Positions 48,201-59,802 are shown, numbered from the stretch's first letter. The stretch is DNA of 64,000 bases from Antitrichia curtipendula (GCA_951230915.1 OX579634.1:19618725-19682724), one strand, 5' to 3'. Notes: generated by a model from the letters alone, not told the origin. A program made the numbers and translations.

Positions 48201-49401
48201 AGTAGTTTGACCTCCGCCAAGTGCTCTTGAAATATTTTTTAAGCAAATGATTTACAGGGTACACAACAGAATGATTTCGACAGTGAGCAGCCCGGCATTC
48301 CAGGGTTAAGAAACCAGACCCAAGGTCCTGTGCCTTGACGCCTGCTATGTTTAAATTCTCCCATTCTAAGCAAAAAGTAGCAGGATTCATTCTACAGGCT
48401 TCAACATTGGGCAAGCGGGTTCATGAACGCGTGCACAACTTACCTCAGCAGCCAAGAGCAAAAAACAGCTACCGCAGTGACACCAAATCACTAGAAAACC
48501 CTAGATTACTGAACCCTAGAAAACTCCTGAAGCAAGAGAAACACAACATTTACGACCTGAAATAGCACAAGAAGTCGTCCTTTCCAATTTTCAGACATAC
48601 ATACAAAGAAACACTACCGCAGTCGCACACGGTGCGTCGGCACATCCTAAAGCAGACCCGTGTGTCATGAATGCATCCTTCCTACGAAATTTAATCAGCA
48701 TACACAAGTAGATTAAGTAGCTATGCAAAGTAGCAGATTCCCGAGTACTAAATCCCTCACTGTCTCCTCAACCTGGCTACTACATATTTACATGTCAACT
48801 TCTACACCTACAAAGAGGGAATAACTGAATAGAAACAAGCACAAAATCAACCCAAACTAGTCAGCAAAGAAGAACCCCAACTTAACAAGTTTGAAGTTTG
48901 AACGTGTGCTTCTCCAGAACCCCCAATTTAATGTACACGTCAAGTACAGGCTGAGAGGCTAAAAAGCCCGCCCAACACCAAAACCCTGACAACTGCCTCC
49001 GCTTCAAATGAAAAAATAAAATAAAAATGTAAGAAACAAAACTGAATGCGCGCTGCATCACGACTCCTGTTTACCAACCCACATGTACACATCCAGCAAG
49101 ACCAGTTGCAACCCCCACTTGAATCCACGATTCAACGGAAGTAGCCGTCGCAGTCGTCACACAGGATTAGGGCTAGTGCCAGAAGAAAGTCTCGAACCAG
49201 CAAATCAGAAAAAACAGGGAAGAGTTTTGAGGAAAAACTTTTCAGGCGCTGTGAAGGCCTCAAGGATTGTAAAACAGGGGATAATCTGTTATAAGTCCCA
49301 ATGTAAAGACTAAAGACGGCATAATGCAATGCCTATGGTACAGGCTTGAAGGGAAGGGAAGGAAAGCTAAGCTAAGGGAAGGGACGGGAAGGGAAGATCA
49401 G
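48201..49401. other. Downstream flank of the MIZ1-like gene
   Basis: Composition is more balanced than in the neighbouring repeats, but I see no convincing exon. The last 70 bases before the stop codon (about 49330-49395) are a GGGAAG/GCTAAG purine-rich tract that would be transcribed as a pyrimidine-rich 3' untranslated region of the minus-strand gene. An open frame at 48335-48565 (plus) has no recognisable domain. Confidence 0.45.
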
Positions 49402-50450
49402 CTAAGCCCGCATGAGGAAAATGCTAAGCTCAGGTCCTTCGCTGCCATCAGGGTTCATCATATAGAAACTCTCCGAGTCCGCGGACGCGATGACGCGCTC
49501 GAAGCGCGCGCGCATGTACATGAGCTCGCCTTCGAAGCCTTCGTTGGCCATGGGCAGCACGCCGGCGCCCATCGACACCGCCTGCACGAGAGTTAGGATG
49601 TGGCGATCGATCTCCGTGCAGTCGCGCCGCGTCGCGTACCCCGTCTTGCGTCCGTTGCAGAACATGGACCAGGTGGATTCCTGGAGGAGCAGCTTGCCTT
49701 CGCCAGTGGTCTTCTCGCACTCCAGGGCGATGCGGACTAACCCCGAGGCCATTTCCTTCACTAGGGAGCTCGTGGGAGTGGCGAGCTCCAGGATGAAGAG
49801 GGGGAAGCACTTGGGGTCGTCTTGAATCGCAAGGAAAACGTGACCCTTGCGTTGGCCGTACAGTGTGCCTGCAAACCATTTCGACGGGGTTGGTGCCACG
49901 ACATTTTCTGCATGCGAAACAACGGCGCTTGACTATGGCTGGGATGCTTTGTTACGCAGGAGAAGCCTCTACTTCATATTGCATAAGATGTCTTATATCT
50001 TATTTGTTAGACAGAACTTATTATTATTCAAACATTACGAAATATTCTCAAATATTTCGCTGACATTCTTCAAGTATTTTACGAAAGTGCTTGTGTAACA
50101 GGGTAGGGGTGTGTTAAGCGTCGTGTTGAGCGTATGACACATCGTGGAAGATAACCCTGTTCTAAGGCATTGACAGAATTCCAAGGGGGACAAGAAAGCT
50201 TACCGATGACGCAGTTGCCTGGTTGCGGGTGATTGTCAAGATTCGAGTCGGAGCCACGGCACGAGAACAGGGGATGAGGCAAGAGGTGGAAGAATGCGCG
50301 CAGCAGAGACGACACTTTCCTGGGCTTGGGGATTCGCTTGTCGGCAGGCACCAGCATCGACTTCCCGTTCACGCTGCTCGTCACCTTTCTACTATCCACA
50401 AAGCTCTTCCCCATTTGACTAGACGCAACGCCAACCCCAAATGGACGCAC
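49402..50450 (-). CDS. MIZ1-like: MIZU-KUSSEI1-like protein (MIZ1/DUF617 family), two exons
   Basis: MIZ1 is a land-plant protein first known from root hydrotropism, acting at the endoplasmic reticulum in calcium and auxin-linked responses. The role in this plant is unknown. Exon 1 is 50450-50204, ending in donor GTAAGC; exon 2 is 49868-49402 after acceptor TTGCAG; the 335-bp intron is phase 1, splitting the glycine codon of the conserved GTLYG start of the domain. The DUF617 domain covers residues 83-237: GTLYGQRKGHVFLAIQ, LELATPTSSLVKEMASGLVR, CNGRKTGYATRRDCTEIDRH (RRDC at 163-166), GELMYMRARFERV, and a C-terminal SFYMMNPDG and GPELSIFLMR. All hallmark blocks are present and the length of 237 residues is normal. 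A start at the second methionine (50414, MGKSFVDSRK) would give 225 residues and is equally plausible. GC-rich codons contrast with the flanks. Confidence 0.93.
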
Positions 50451-52300
50451 TCAAAACCGCAGATAACGAACTCCAATATGGCCTAAAATGCTGTCTTAAA
50501 ACCTTTTAGGTCTACGGGTGTACTTCAACTTAATTCTCCGATGTCGAAGGGAGACTAACCATAGCTCGCCGCCGAGATACTGCCCTGCTCAAGCCCATCG
50601 TGCTCTCCTTGCCAGCCAAGGATTCACATATAATGTCGTCCTGAAACCAACAAGACGGAAACCAGCGAATGCGGCCACGGAAAACGGATTACCAGAACAC
50701 ACAACCGCAACGAGAGATCCGCAGCAATTTATGTTGCCCAACAGTTGTCGACTACCGAGACTCTATCGCGCTTTTTCCTCCGCGACGATGCTACAAAACC
50801 TCACAGGAAAATGCTGCCGAAACCAAGGAGGACACACACATGTGCAAAACGCAAACGCCGAGAAACTCCACAAGGAGAACAGATTCCCGAACATGAAAAA
50901 GACTGTCTCCAAGTCCTCCGCACGTACACTCACAACGCCGCCATGGAGGGACTCCCTCTAGTCGGCGCTTAGCTCACTTCCGCAAGCTCGTATTCTTTCC
51001 GCAATGAGAGAATTGGAGATGCAGCAGACGAGGAACTGAACAACCCCAAGCGGTGAAGAGATGACTGCAACCCGACCACAGCAAACCACGCAAATGCGGC
51101 CCTAGACACTCCAACCACGTAAAATGCACCACATTTTCCACTGGATCCCTCCGAAAGTAACTTCAATCCAAAGCACAAGAGCAAGAGCAGCGATTGCTGA
51201 GCGCTCCACGCACACAGTGCCCTAGCCTAGCTGCGCCTTCGCGGTGCAAGCTACCAGGCCGGAGAGCTACAGCATCCCCTATCCCCTCCCCCCAACGGCT
51301 GCCTGCATCCGCGCGGGTCCTGGGGCAGGCCGCGACTTTATGCGTTCCCCCCTAAAATTAACCTCCACGTCCCCGCTGCAGGTGGCGTCGCGACGAACGA
51401 AAGAACAAAGGAACAAGCGGTACAAGTCGCGGAACAAGCGGAACTAGCTGCGCTCACTCGTCGTCGCGCACGATCAGCAACTGCGTGCACGCGCACAAGT
51501 CGATGATCGAGGATCCAAAGCAATTGATGATCAGCCACCCACACTTGAATGCGAGATCCGTCCCGTACTCCGATACCAAAGCCGCAAGGCGCAATGCAAG
51601 CAAGTTGTTTGATGAATCTCGCGAGGAGGGAGGGGAGGGATCCCTCGAAGGCTGCGGCCACACCGACGAGACCACACACGCGCACGTATTACGGCCACCT
51701 TGCTTCTTTATGCTCGTCGCGACGGTGTGAATCGGGACTTGATAGAGCTGGTGCCACTCGCCGTACGTATTCTACCAGCTCTACGTACGTGTGGGAGGGA
51801 GATTTTTCAACCCTGCCGTTCTGAGGTCAACCTGTTTAATGACTTCAATAAATTTTCAATCATGCAGAGGTCTTCAATTCATTCTCTTGACTGTGGATGC
51901 CCCAATTCAACAGCTGTGATGGAGCCGGTGTTGGTTTTGCTGCTTTCGTGTCCACATGGAAGCCGGAAGAGATGCTCCCTGATGAACTTCATTCTAAATT
52001 TGCTTGTGTGAAAATTTACTGGACTGTGTGCGCCCTCATGGCCAATACAGTAGAAGCTTAACTACGACGTCGTGGGCGGCATGTGTGCGCATGTGGGGGG
52101 GGGGGGGGTGTTTGGTGCAGATGAATGGTATGGAGAATCGCTGAAGAAATCGAGACATTAGGAAAGGGAAGGGAAGCACACCCACCAAGTATGGTCGACC
52201 GTCTGCAGCCCAGTTCACGGAGCAGTCTACTTTGGGATCGAATTCGGTTCCGTGGCATCCCAAGGTGGAAACACCCCAAAAAACATCAAAATGAAGCATA
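50451..52300. other. Upstream region of the MIZ1-like gene (promoter, 5' untranslated) with small open frames
   Basis: Balanced to GC-rich DNA, unlike the repeats to the right. It presumably holds the promoter and leader of the minus-strand gene; no canonical TATA box is evident. A 74-codon minus frame at 51675-51454 is listed separately. A run of 14 G near 52087-52100 is assembly-sensitive. Confidence 0.5.
51454..51675 (-). CDS. Small open frame of unknown function upstream of the MIZ1-like gene
   Basis: Not recognised. The frame encodes 73 residues with a Ser/Pro-rich start and a hydrophobic second half containing SEYGTDLAFKCGWLIINCF and ending in VRDDE. That half looks more protein-like than the overlapping minus frame at 51685-51338. 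It lies about 1 kb upstream of the MIZ1-like start on the same strand, so it could be an upstream open frame in a long leader, a small separate gene, or chance in GC-rich DNA. Confidence 0.2.
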   Translation of the reverse strand: MVSSVWPQPSRDPSPPSSRDSSNNLLALRLAALVSEYGTDLAFKCGWLIINCFGSSIIDLCACTQLLIVRDDE

Positions 52301-53251
52301 CGGTAGTTTCTTTTAGATTTATTTTTGGGGGGGTAATATTAGCAATTGAAAAATAATGAATTTTCTCTTCATGTATATAATTTTTGGATTAGACATGTCA
52401 GTGCTACGAATTTTCAAAGTGGAACTCCCTAGGTCACTAAAATCGTCACAATGCCTTGGTCCTATTACTAAAATCTAGTGAATTAGTATTCAACTAATCG
52501 TAGTTTAAGTATGAGAACACTCAACCCCTATAGGACAATTGTCCGATGAACGGACAACTAAAAATCCGGGTAGGTTCCTATGAAGTCAATTTTGGTCGAA
52601 TGTTCACGAAATTATGACATAAGGTGTGAAGATGTACTCCCTAAGTGGAAATTAAATTTTTTTTTTCTTCCAATTGGGTGCCCTAATCAAAAGTTATGCT
52701 ACCTTGAATTTTTTGGGCAACTTAGGCAACTTTTGCAAAACTCCTCCTTTACTTTTGAAATTTGACAAGTATATAATTTACATGATACAAGATGCAAATG
52801 TCAAAAAAAATAACCATGTGTAGTATAAAAAAAACTCACTCTAAGAGGATTTAAAGGTTATTGGCCCTATTAAGCAAGGTCGAAAAAAAACTTTTTCTTC
52901 TAGCTTCAAACGTTATAATCTTTCAATTTGTACGGTCAAAGTTTCTTGAATTTTTTTCCACACATTCCGATAGTAGTCTAGTACAAATTTTTATGGTTAA
53001 AATTTGAAGAAAAAAACACTTCCCCCCCCCCCCCCCTCCCCTAAAAATTGGCAATTTTCACAATTTCTACCCAAAATATGCCTCAATCTTTTACGGATTA
53101 ATTGCACTTTGGAGGACACTTTCAATAGAAGTATACTGGACTGTCATGATTGGGTATAGGGATGGTTATAACATTATTAACCAACAACAAGGGGGTCCAT
53201 TTTGCTCCTCCAGAGAGAGGAAAGCCCCCAACATGACAACTTCCTAGTTAG
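52301..53251. other. AT-rich repeat DNA
   Basis: Holds a further diverged member of the TTAACCCC family, from about 52527 (CAACCCCTATAGGACAAT) to about 53103 (TTTTACGGATTAATT), with the shared phrase TTTGTACGGTCAAAG near 52930 and a C15 tract near 53023. No gene. Confidence 0.5.
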
Positions 53252-53685
53252 CTACACTAAAAAGTATATTTAGTGTTAGCAACACTATTTACGAACCACG
53301 ACACTAAATATCATTAAGCCTACTAAAGTAAGTAACATTAAATGTAATTTCTAACACTAAATATACTCTATGGTAAATCTGAAATCCGAAATCTGAGATC
53401 TGAAATCTGAAATCTGAGTTCTGAAATCTAAAATCTGAGATCTGAAATCTGAAATCTGAAATCTGAGTTTTGAAATCTGAAATCTGAGATCTGAAATCTG
53501 AAATCTGAAATCTGAGTTTTGAAATCTAAAATCTGAGATCTGAAATCTGAAATCTGAGAAGGCGAAGGCAACTCATTTAAGTCTAACACTACACTAATTA
53601 CTCCAAAGTTCAGATTTAGTGTTGGGTGGGTAGGCTGGTAATTACACTAAATGCATTCCAACACTAAATATACTTTTTAGTGTAG
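53252..53685. mobile_element. 434-bp MITE with perfect 26-bp TIRs and internal heptamer minisatellite
   Basis: The left end begins CTACACTAAAAAGTATATTT at 53252. The right end, 53660-53685, is the exact reverse complement over 26 bases. The right side continues TG, so the original terminus may have been CACTACACTA, a CACTA-type end, with AG replacing CA on the left. The subterminal motif ACACTAAATA recurs several times on both sides (for example near 53302, 53353 and 53661), the arrangement used for TNPA binding in CACTA elements. The centre is a CTGAAAT-type array. No coding capacity; no clean target duplication. Confidence 0.82.
53375..53560 (+). repeat. Heptamer minisatellite (TCTGAAA)n with higher-order units
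   Basis: About 26 heptamers of TCTGAAA and variants (TCTGAGA, TCTGAGT, TCTAAAA). Variants recur in order, giving superunits of 42, 49 and 49 bases that each begin CTGAGATCTGAAATCTGAAA. It lies wholly within the MITE. Confidence 0.9.
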
Positions 53686-54568
53686 TGATTAACATTACAA
53701 CTTCCCATCTATCATGGAATGATTCCTTATATGTTTTTTGGAGACTTTTGAAGACCATGAGTTCCTGGACTGTGAGGAATGTAAGAACAACACCACATCA
53801 GGGGTCTAACATGGTCATGAGATTGCCATGTCAAATAATAATAATGTATACATTTTTTAAATTTAATAATTTGACTGCACTATAATTGTGGTTTCACAAC
53901 AAGAGGAACAACCCTGAAATAGTCTCTTAGAGGCTCAAAAAAACATCTAATAAATCTACTCCCAAGCATCTAGGGAAGGATTATCTCAATCTCCAAGGAA
54001 TATTGGTTTAGGTTGGTTAACAATGTTATGATTCAGGGTGTTTTCACCTTAATGTAGTTTTATTGCATTGAATGTGCAATTTGAGCTCAAAAGTTCTGGA
54101 ATTGGAAATGAAGGGTTTGGAATTGTGTTCAAAAGTCCCCATTTAATAAATCCATTGAACACATATATGCAACTTTTACAAATGGCAAAAGGTTCATTTA
54201 TTGTTGAAGTGTACCAAGGAGTGCTTTCAGTGGATTTAAAATGTCGGGGAAGACCTCATCTAAGCTTGCTAAAAGCTTAGAACAAAGGTTCAACATTTCC
54301 AAACTATTTCGCAAGGGAATAAATGTAGAAATCTCCTTCTATAGGAGAATGGTTAATTTTGTATTTTTTGTCCCTTCTAGTTATTTCTAAATATAAGTTC
54401 ATTTTTCTCAAATTCTATCATTTATAATGAACAATAAGTTCTCAAGTTTTTCTGGGGGACTGGGAGATTTGGAATTTGATCCAGCTAAATGTGGACTTAC
54501 AATAGCTTGTATTGAAAATTATAGAACATGCTTCCCTGACATTATTTAGCTCAATGGTAATAAGGTGT

Positions 54569-56885
54569 TTACTACTAGAAAAATATTTCGTTCACTACAC
54601 AATTTACTTCAATTAGTGTAAGAGTTTGAAAGTGCAAGAAATTGTTATACTATATACATTCTAAAACACAACATGTGAGTCTCTAAAACATTGTTAAACT
54701 CTCAAAAATGCAAGCTTTAAGTAAAAAAATCATCCTCAATGAACAAAAAGGTTAGATTAGCTCATCTTACAACTAATATTCCTAATTCCTTCAGATAATA
54801 CTGCTTAAAGCATTCATTTTAACTATAGTTGCTTATAGCATTAACAATCACCAGGTTTCACCATTCATTAGTATTAATTTATACACTCCACAATTGTATA
54901 GACTTAATCACACAACATTGACACAACTTTAAGCTACAATTGAAAATTCATTTATCCAATTTTTGGACACTCTCACAATTTCAATCAATATACCCAATCA
55001 TTGAAATTCTTTTACATACAAACACACAAACTATGCACTCATTAAATAGTTCTTTCCTTCAATCACAATAAGCTTTAAGCCATCAAACTATTTCTATCAA
55101 TACAACTTTAAGCTCTTCCACAAAACATATAAACATTAATTTGAAATACACACACTACTCATAAATTTGCTTTCAACATAATCAACACATATAACGGTGT
55201 AGTTGCAAGAAAGACCAAATTATTTTGGTAGCATTTTATCAAATTTGCAATTTTTGCGCTTTGTACTATGAATACTACAAGGACTATGAAACAAAACAAT
55301 CTCAGCCGTTGATTTGAAAAATTGACAACTACTAGTACCATTAACTATTTGCAAGTACAAAAATGTACTATTTGAAAAAAAAATAGTTTGTTATAGAAAA
55401 TAGATACAACTAGGTATAAATTAATAATAATTAGAAAATAATGAACAAAAAAACACTAAAAATTGGCCATTTGTAAAGACTTGATAGTAATCACATTTCA
55501 CCAAAAAATGGAAGCCAAAACCATCTTTAATGTTCAAAATACGCATACAAGGGATCTTTATTTGTATGAATATGGAGGCCATAAAATAATACATTTTTAG
55601 ATATTTTGGTTAAGAACATATCTTCCTATTGTGGAAATAGAACACATTAGCTCTAGAAAATTAATTTTGGATACTCCCATTGAATACTAAAATCCCCTAA
55701 ACCTCAAAGTGTGACAAATTAGAAAAATTGACTTTTAAATATAAAATGATTTTTTTTAATTTCTAAAAAATAAGGGATATGATCATAATCAAGTTAACCA
55801 TCTCCACTAAAAGTTTTAAGTTTGTTGGATTCTATCGGTAAAAGTTCTAGCAAAAAACAACTCCATCACTTTGAATGTGATGCAAAATAGGACCAGTGGC
55901 TTTCTTGCAATCACCCAACGCTTAAAATTTATACAATCTTGTACAATCATTCAACATAAATTATTAGACATTTGCTTTAAGCTTTGATCCTTTCACACAT
56001 AACAATTGCTTCAAACTTATACAAACAAACAAGACAATACAATACAATCAAAAACACATATATGCAAGCAACAACTTTAAGCACCAAAAATAAGTAATTC
56101 CTCTTGCATGAAAATTCTACACAATATACAAACAATACTCAGTCGTTGGGACTTTAACTTCAAATGAAACACATACATTAAGTTGTCCAATCATTGGAAC
56201 TTACACACAATTCAAAAAATATGCTTAAAGCTTTATTATACACAAAGATTGTTTACAAATATACACATGAGTATTCCAAAACTCACACACATACAAAGGG
56301 ATGAGAGAAAATGAGGAGAGAAGAAGCACTTTATCTCTAACATCTTAAGCATCCTTCCAAATCTACATCGGTTGAATCATTAAGAATTAACAATTGTACA
56401 CTCTTGGAATCCCACGATAATTTCTCAAATCAATTAATATTTAAGCTCCTATCACCATGTAATTCTAAAACCAAGTTCAATATAAATTCCATTTACATAT
56501 AAAAATAAAAAGAAGGATTTATTTATAATTTTTTACACTCACAAATTTATATAATTTGCAATTAAGGCAATTGTTGTTTATACTAAGGGGAGGCACAAAT
56601 TACAAATTAAATTAACTTGAGTAACATGGAAAAAAATAGTTAGAGCATCCTCACCTTACTACGTCAAGTAGGTTCAAACTATTTCATTATAAGAAACCCA
56701 CATTTTAGGTGGTGTTTTGTAATGTTTTTAAATGTATTTGAGGTGTCAACAATTCATCCAACATAACATCAATGTTGACATAAAGACATGGATTTGTTGC
56801 AATGGCCGTCACCTAAAATACATTTTAAAACATTACAAAACACCACTTAAAATGCGGGTATCTTATAGTGTTTTTTCTAGGGATT
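54569..56885. mobile_element. Possible decayed non-autonomous CACTA element rich in CTTTAAGC motifs
   Basis: The left edge ACTACTAGAAAAATATTT lacks only the first C of the CACTACTAGAAAA terminus seen at 24,682. The right edge TTTTTTCTAGGGATTG (56871-56886) would be its decayed inverse. Inside, CTTTAAGC or GCTTAAAG occurs about ten times, in a left cluster (54.7-55.1 kb) and a right cluster (55.9-56.24 kb), as expected of subterminal binding sites. No coding sequence. Both edges are degenerate, so the borders are tentative. Confidence 0.4.
56685..56870. mobile_element. 186-bp CACTA-type hairpin MITE
   Basis: The left end is CATTATAAGAAACCCACATT and the right end TTATAGTG, whose inverse is CACTATAAGATACCC. 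The arms of about 70 bases are inverted copies (TGGTGTTTTGTAATGTTTT with ACATTACAAAACACCA). TTT flanks both ends, a possible 3-bp target duplication. No coding capacity. Confidence 0.75.
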
Positions 56886-57402
56886 GGAGGGATTAGACAC
56901 ATACCACCATTGCCCTCTCAAACATTGTAAACCTCACACTCTCTTCACAAAATAATTTGGAACCACAACTATTTAGGTCCCAAGCCGACATCTTCCAACT
57001 AAAATTTTGGAATGTTGAGTGTCAATGTAATTGGTGTTTAGTTTTGATACATGATGAAATATATGTGTTGAAAGAAATGGGCCCACATGGCCTTGGGCGG
57101 GTAGGTTGAGCATGAAAGGGCAAAGATCGAGAAATGACCCTCAAAACCTTTTATTGACACAACCTTTTATAACCATCTAGTATGCCATTTTTTTGGCGGC
57201 AAGGTGTGGACCATGTTTTTAGTAAACAAAATTAACTTATGCCAAATTTTCTTTTGTGATAAATTAGATGCTTGTCCATTTTGCTTCTTGATTGCATGAT
57301 GTCATTTCTTCTTCTTCCAATTAATTTTTTTGTAGAATTTGAAATATATAATTGATACTTTTTCTTTTGCCTTTTAATTAAAGTGGATATTTTATATATG
57401 TG

Positions 57403-57428
57403 TGTATGTATGTATGTATGTATGTATA
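57403..57428 (+). repeat. (GTAT)n microsatellite
   Basis: About six perfect GTAT units preceded by TATATGTGT. A simple tandem repeat. Confidence 0.85.
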
Positions 57429-57824
57429 TTTTTATATTTATATCCTTAACCTTACAAAATCTGCATCTAAAGTGGGTTGCCCAAAAGTAAGAAATCAAAC
57501 GATGATTTTTGCAATCAACTCACAACAACTTAATACTTAAGTTTGCAAAGATGGAGCCTAGCCATCACTGAGGTAGTCATAAAAAATGATCTAATAATTA
57601 GATAAAATAGGAACTCTCTTTGTTTCAATAGGAACTTGAAAATCATTCATTGGACACTTTGAATCCTTTACAACATTAAAAGCTTAATCCTATAAGTACA
57701 AGGCCCTATCACCAAGGTAGTCAGCTAAAAATTACCATATTCCTTAATGAACAAGCAAGTGCGCTCTTCTTTTCTGCGATGTCTTAAAAATCATCAATTG
57801 GACACTTTTAATCCTCATTGTCTT

Positions 57825-58035
57825 CAATATTTAGTCCTCATTGTCCTCACTATATAGTCCTTGGTGTCCTCACTATTTAGTCCTTGGTGTGCTCACTATT
57901 TAGTCCTTGGTGTCCTCACTATTTAGTCCTTGGTGTCCTCACTATTTAGTCCTTGGTGTCCTCACTATTTAGTCCTCGGTGTCCGCACTGTATATTCCTC
58001 AATGTCTCCATTGATTAGTCCTTGGTGTCCTCACT
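57825..58035 (+). repeat. 23-bp minisatellite, about nine units
   Basis: The 23-base unit combines CTCACTATTTAGTCCTTGG with TGTC. Central units are nearly identical and outer units diverge (CTCACTATATAGTCC, CCGCACTGTATATTCC, CTCCATTGATTAGTCC), as expected of an array that expands from the middle. It is not in a coding region. Confidence 0.92.
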
Positions 58036-58454
58036 GGATTAACTTGAGAGGTGGTGCGACTTGGGCCAGCAGCATATAAGGTAGTGTGCTCATAAAGCGA
58101 CACTTTAAGGGCTGATCGGCCTTTTCGATGGGTTTCAGGTGCCCGAAAATATTTCCCCCTATTTTTCACTTGAAGAAAAATTGATGCGGAATCTAACCCA
58201 AATAGTTTCATATTTTTCGGAGCATTTATGAATTACTTATGAATTTTCAAAGAACTCTGCCATAGGCACCTATTTGTGATCCTTAGGCCTTGCAAAACCC
58301 ACCCACATGCGGTCTGAAAAAAGATATGGTGTGACCAAAAACAAGCAGTGAAGCATTGAAAAAGTAATACTTACTGTTCCTAAATGCGACCTTTACTAAA
58401 CTTAAGCCTTAAATGCCTCAAGGAACCAATATTGTCTTCACATACTTTCAAGTC

Positions 58455-58945
58455 CAATTCAAAGTGCTGTAACTTTTGCATCCGATTTCCAAATTCAAGA
58501 AAACTTGTTGGGAAATTTGCGCTCTATCTTCTAGTTTGTGTGATAAAATTTTCAGATAAATCCGAGTTATACTGATTTTTTGGGAGCCAATCAAAGTTCC
58601 AGAGCTTCAATTTGAGTTCACCAAACTGCATTTGATGTCTGCAACTTCGGGGGTTTCTATCTCCTTCATTCTAAGATTGTTTTCAGTAAAATTTGTTGGG
58701 TTATGTTCCCCTTGAAGTCTAGTTATTGTGTTAAAATTTTCATGTCAATTCAAGTTGTTTTGAATGTTTGGGAGCAATTCGAAGTTCAAAATCCCGACAT
58801 TCTTGGATCACAGTGAACTTCGGCGGCTTATAACTTCTTCATACAAGGTCCGTTTTCAATATTTTTTGTTGGAAAAGTTGCGCCTATTAGTCTAGTTTGT
58901 GTGGCTAAAATTTCATATCAATAAAAGAAGTAATAAGTGACTGAG
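58455..58945 (+). repeat. Three imperfect tandem units of ~170 bp
   Basis: Each unit carries, in order, a TAACTT or ATCTCCTTCAT phrase, then CTTGTTGGGAAATTTGCG or TTTGTTGG equivalents, then GTCTAGTTTGTGTG and AAAATTTTCAT. The first two also carry GGGAGC. Single copies in the opposite orientation occur near 27,830-27,900 and 29,440-29,490 (GATGCAAAAGTTACAGCACT). Non-coding. Confidence 0.68.
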
Positions 58946-59288
58946 AAGCATTTTAGTAAAAGGATGTTCAATCGTAAAAGTGTTTCTTGCAAAAATGAAG
59001 TGGACACCTGTCTTGTATTCACTCTTTATTCGAAATCGACCCACCCTGACTCTTATTAACCCATATGTGAAGTATAAACCAACATCCAACAAACCTTATT
59101 AAGCTCTCACATTATGCACAGTCCATTTTCGAACTGCTTGGTGTCCATTTTCAAACCGCTTAGTGTCCATTTTAGAGCCTCTTATATGGACGGTTCGAAG
59201 AAGCGGGTTGCAATTCGAGCCACCTACCTTAAGTTAGAAAGAATATACAGTTATCCTTCAACATCTGTAGTTCCGTACCCAATGTGCC

Positions 59289-59395
59289 AATGTGCAGTGA
59301 AGTGGATGCACGGATGTTGATTTTGATATACTTCAAGCCAAGGATTTGGATATAATCTTGATCTCAATTTAATACGTTTCCATGTTATTTTCCGA
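59289..59395 (+). repeat. Direct repeat copy A (~110 bp)
   Basis: Begins ATGTGCAGTGAAGTGGATGC, includes CTTCAAGCCAAGGATT and AATCTTGATCTCAATTTAAT, and is repeated at 59944-60053 with small indels. The intervening 550 bases hold the hairpin and the hexamer array. Confidence 0.85.
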
Positions 59396-59420
59396 CAGAA
59401 AGTTCTGTACCCATTGAGTA

Positions 59421-59524
59421 CAGTACCTTTTCGGTACATTGTAACACAATGTGCTCAAATCCATTTTATTAAAAAATAAAATGGATTTGAACACATTGTG
59501 TAACAATGTACCAAAAAGGTACTG
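59421..59524. repeat. 104-bp near-perfect hairpin
   Basis: The left arm, starting CAGTACCTTTTCGGTACATT, is matched by a right arm ending TGTACCAAAAAGGTACTG, with about 50-base arms and a loop of only a few bases (TTAAAAAATAA region). Mismatches and small bulges are few. The same outer motif (CAGTACATTTTTGGTACATT) recurs near 59927, next to direct repeat copy B. A transcript would fold into a miRNA-precursor-like stem; a snap-back MITE is the simpler reading. Confidence 0.85.
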
Positions 59525-59667
59525 ATTATTTACCCACCCCACCTCACCCACGCATCCAAATATTTTAAATTAAATTTTTTTGAAACTCCCCCCTCCCCTC
59601 CCCCTCTTTGTAATTTCCAGAATCGGTAATCCTTACAAACAATATGGGATAAATCTGTTCCCAAATA

Positions 59668-59802
59668 TATATCTGTATTTGTATTCGTATTCGTATGCAT
59701 ATACGTATCTGCATCCGTATCCGTATTCTGTCTCTGCATGTGTATCTACATTGCATCCGTATCCGTATCTGTGGCGTATTCGTATTCGTATTCGTATTCG
59801 TA
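59668..59802 (+). repeat. CGTATT/CGTATC hexamer array
   Basis: Imperfect hexamers (TGTATT, CGTATT, CGTATG, CGTATC, CATCCG variants) in two blocks, the last (59776-59800) nearly perfect. Open frames through it encode only Arg-Ile or Asn-Thr dipeptide repeats and are not genes. Confidence 0.88.

Noticed and set aside
48260..48330. Possible tRNA-like segment with GGCATTCCAGGGTT
   Set aside because: No box A at the right distance and no cloverleaf pairing visible.
49448..49879. Arg/His-rich 143-residue minus frame overlapping the MIZ1-like exon
   Set aside because: Alternative phase of a GC-rich exon; the DUF617 frame has all conserved blocks.
52087..53037. Long G or C homopolymers (also near 25979 and 59899)
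   Set aside because: Probably natural but error-prone homopolymers; no G-quadruplex or telomere-like repeat pattern around them.
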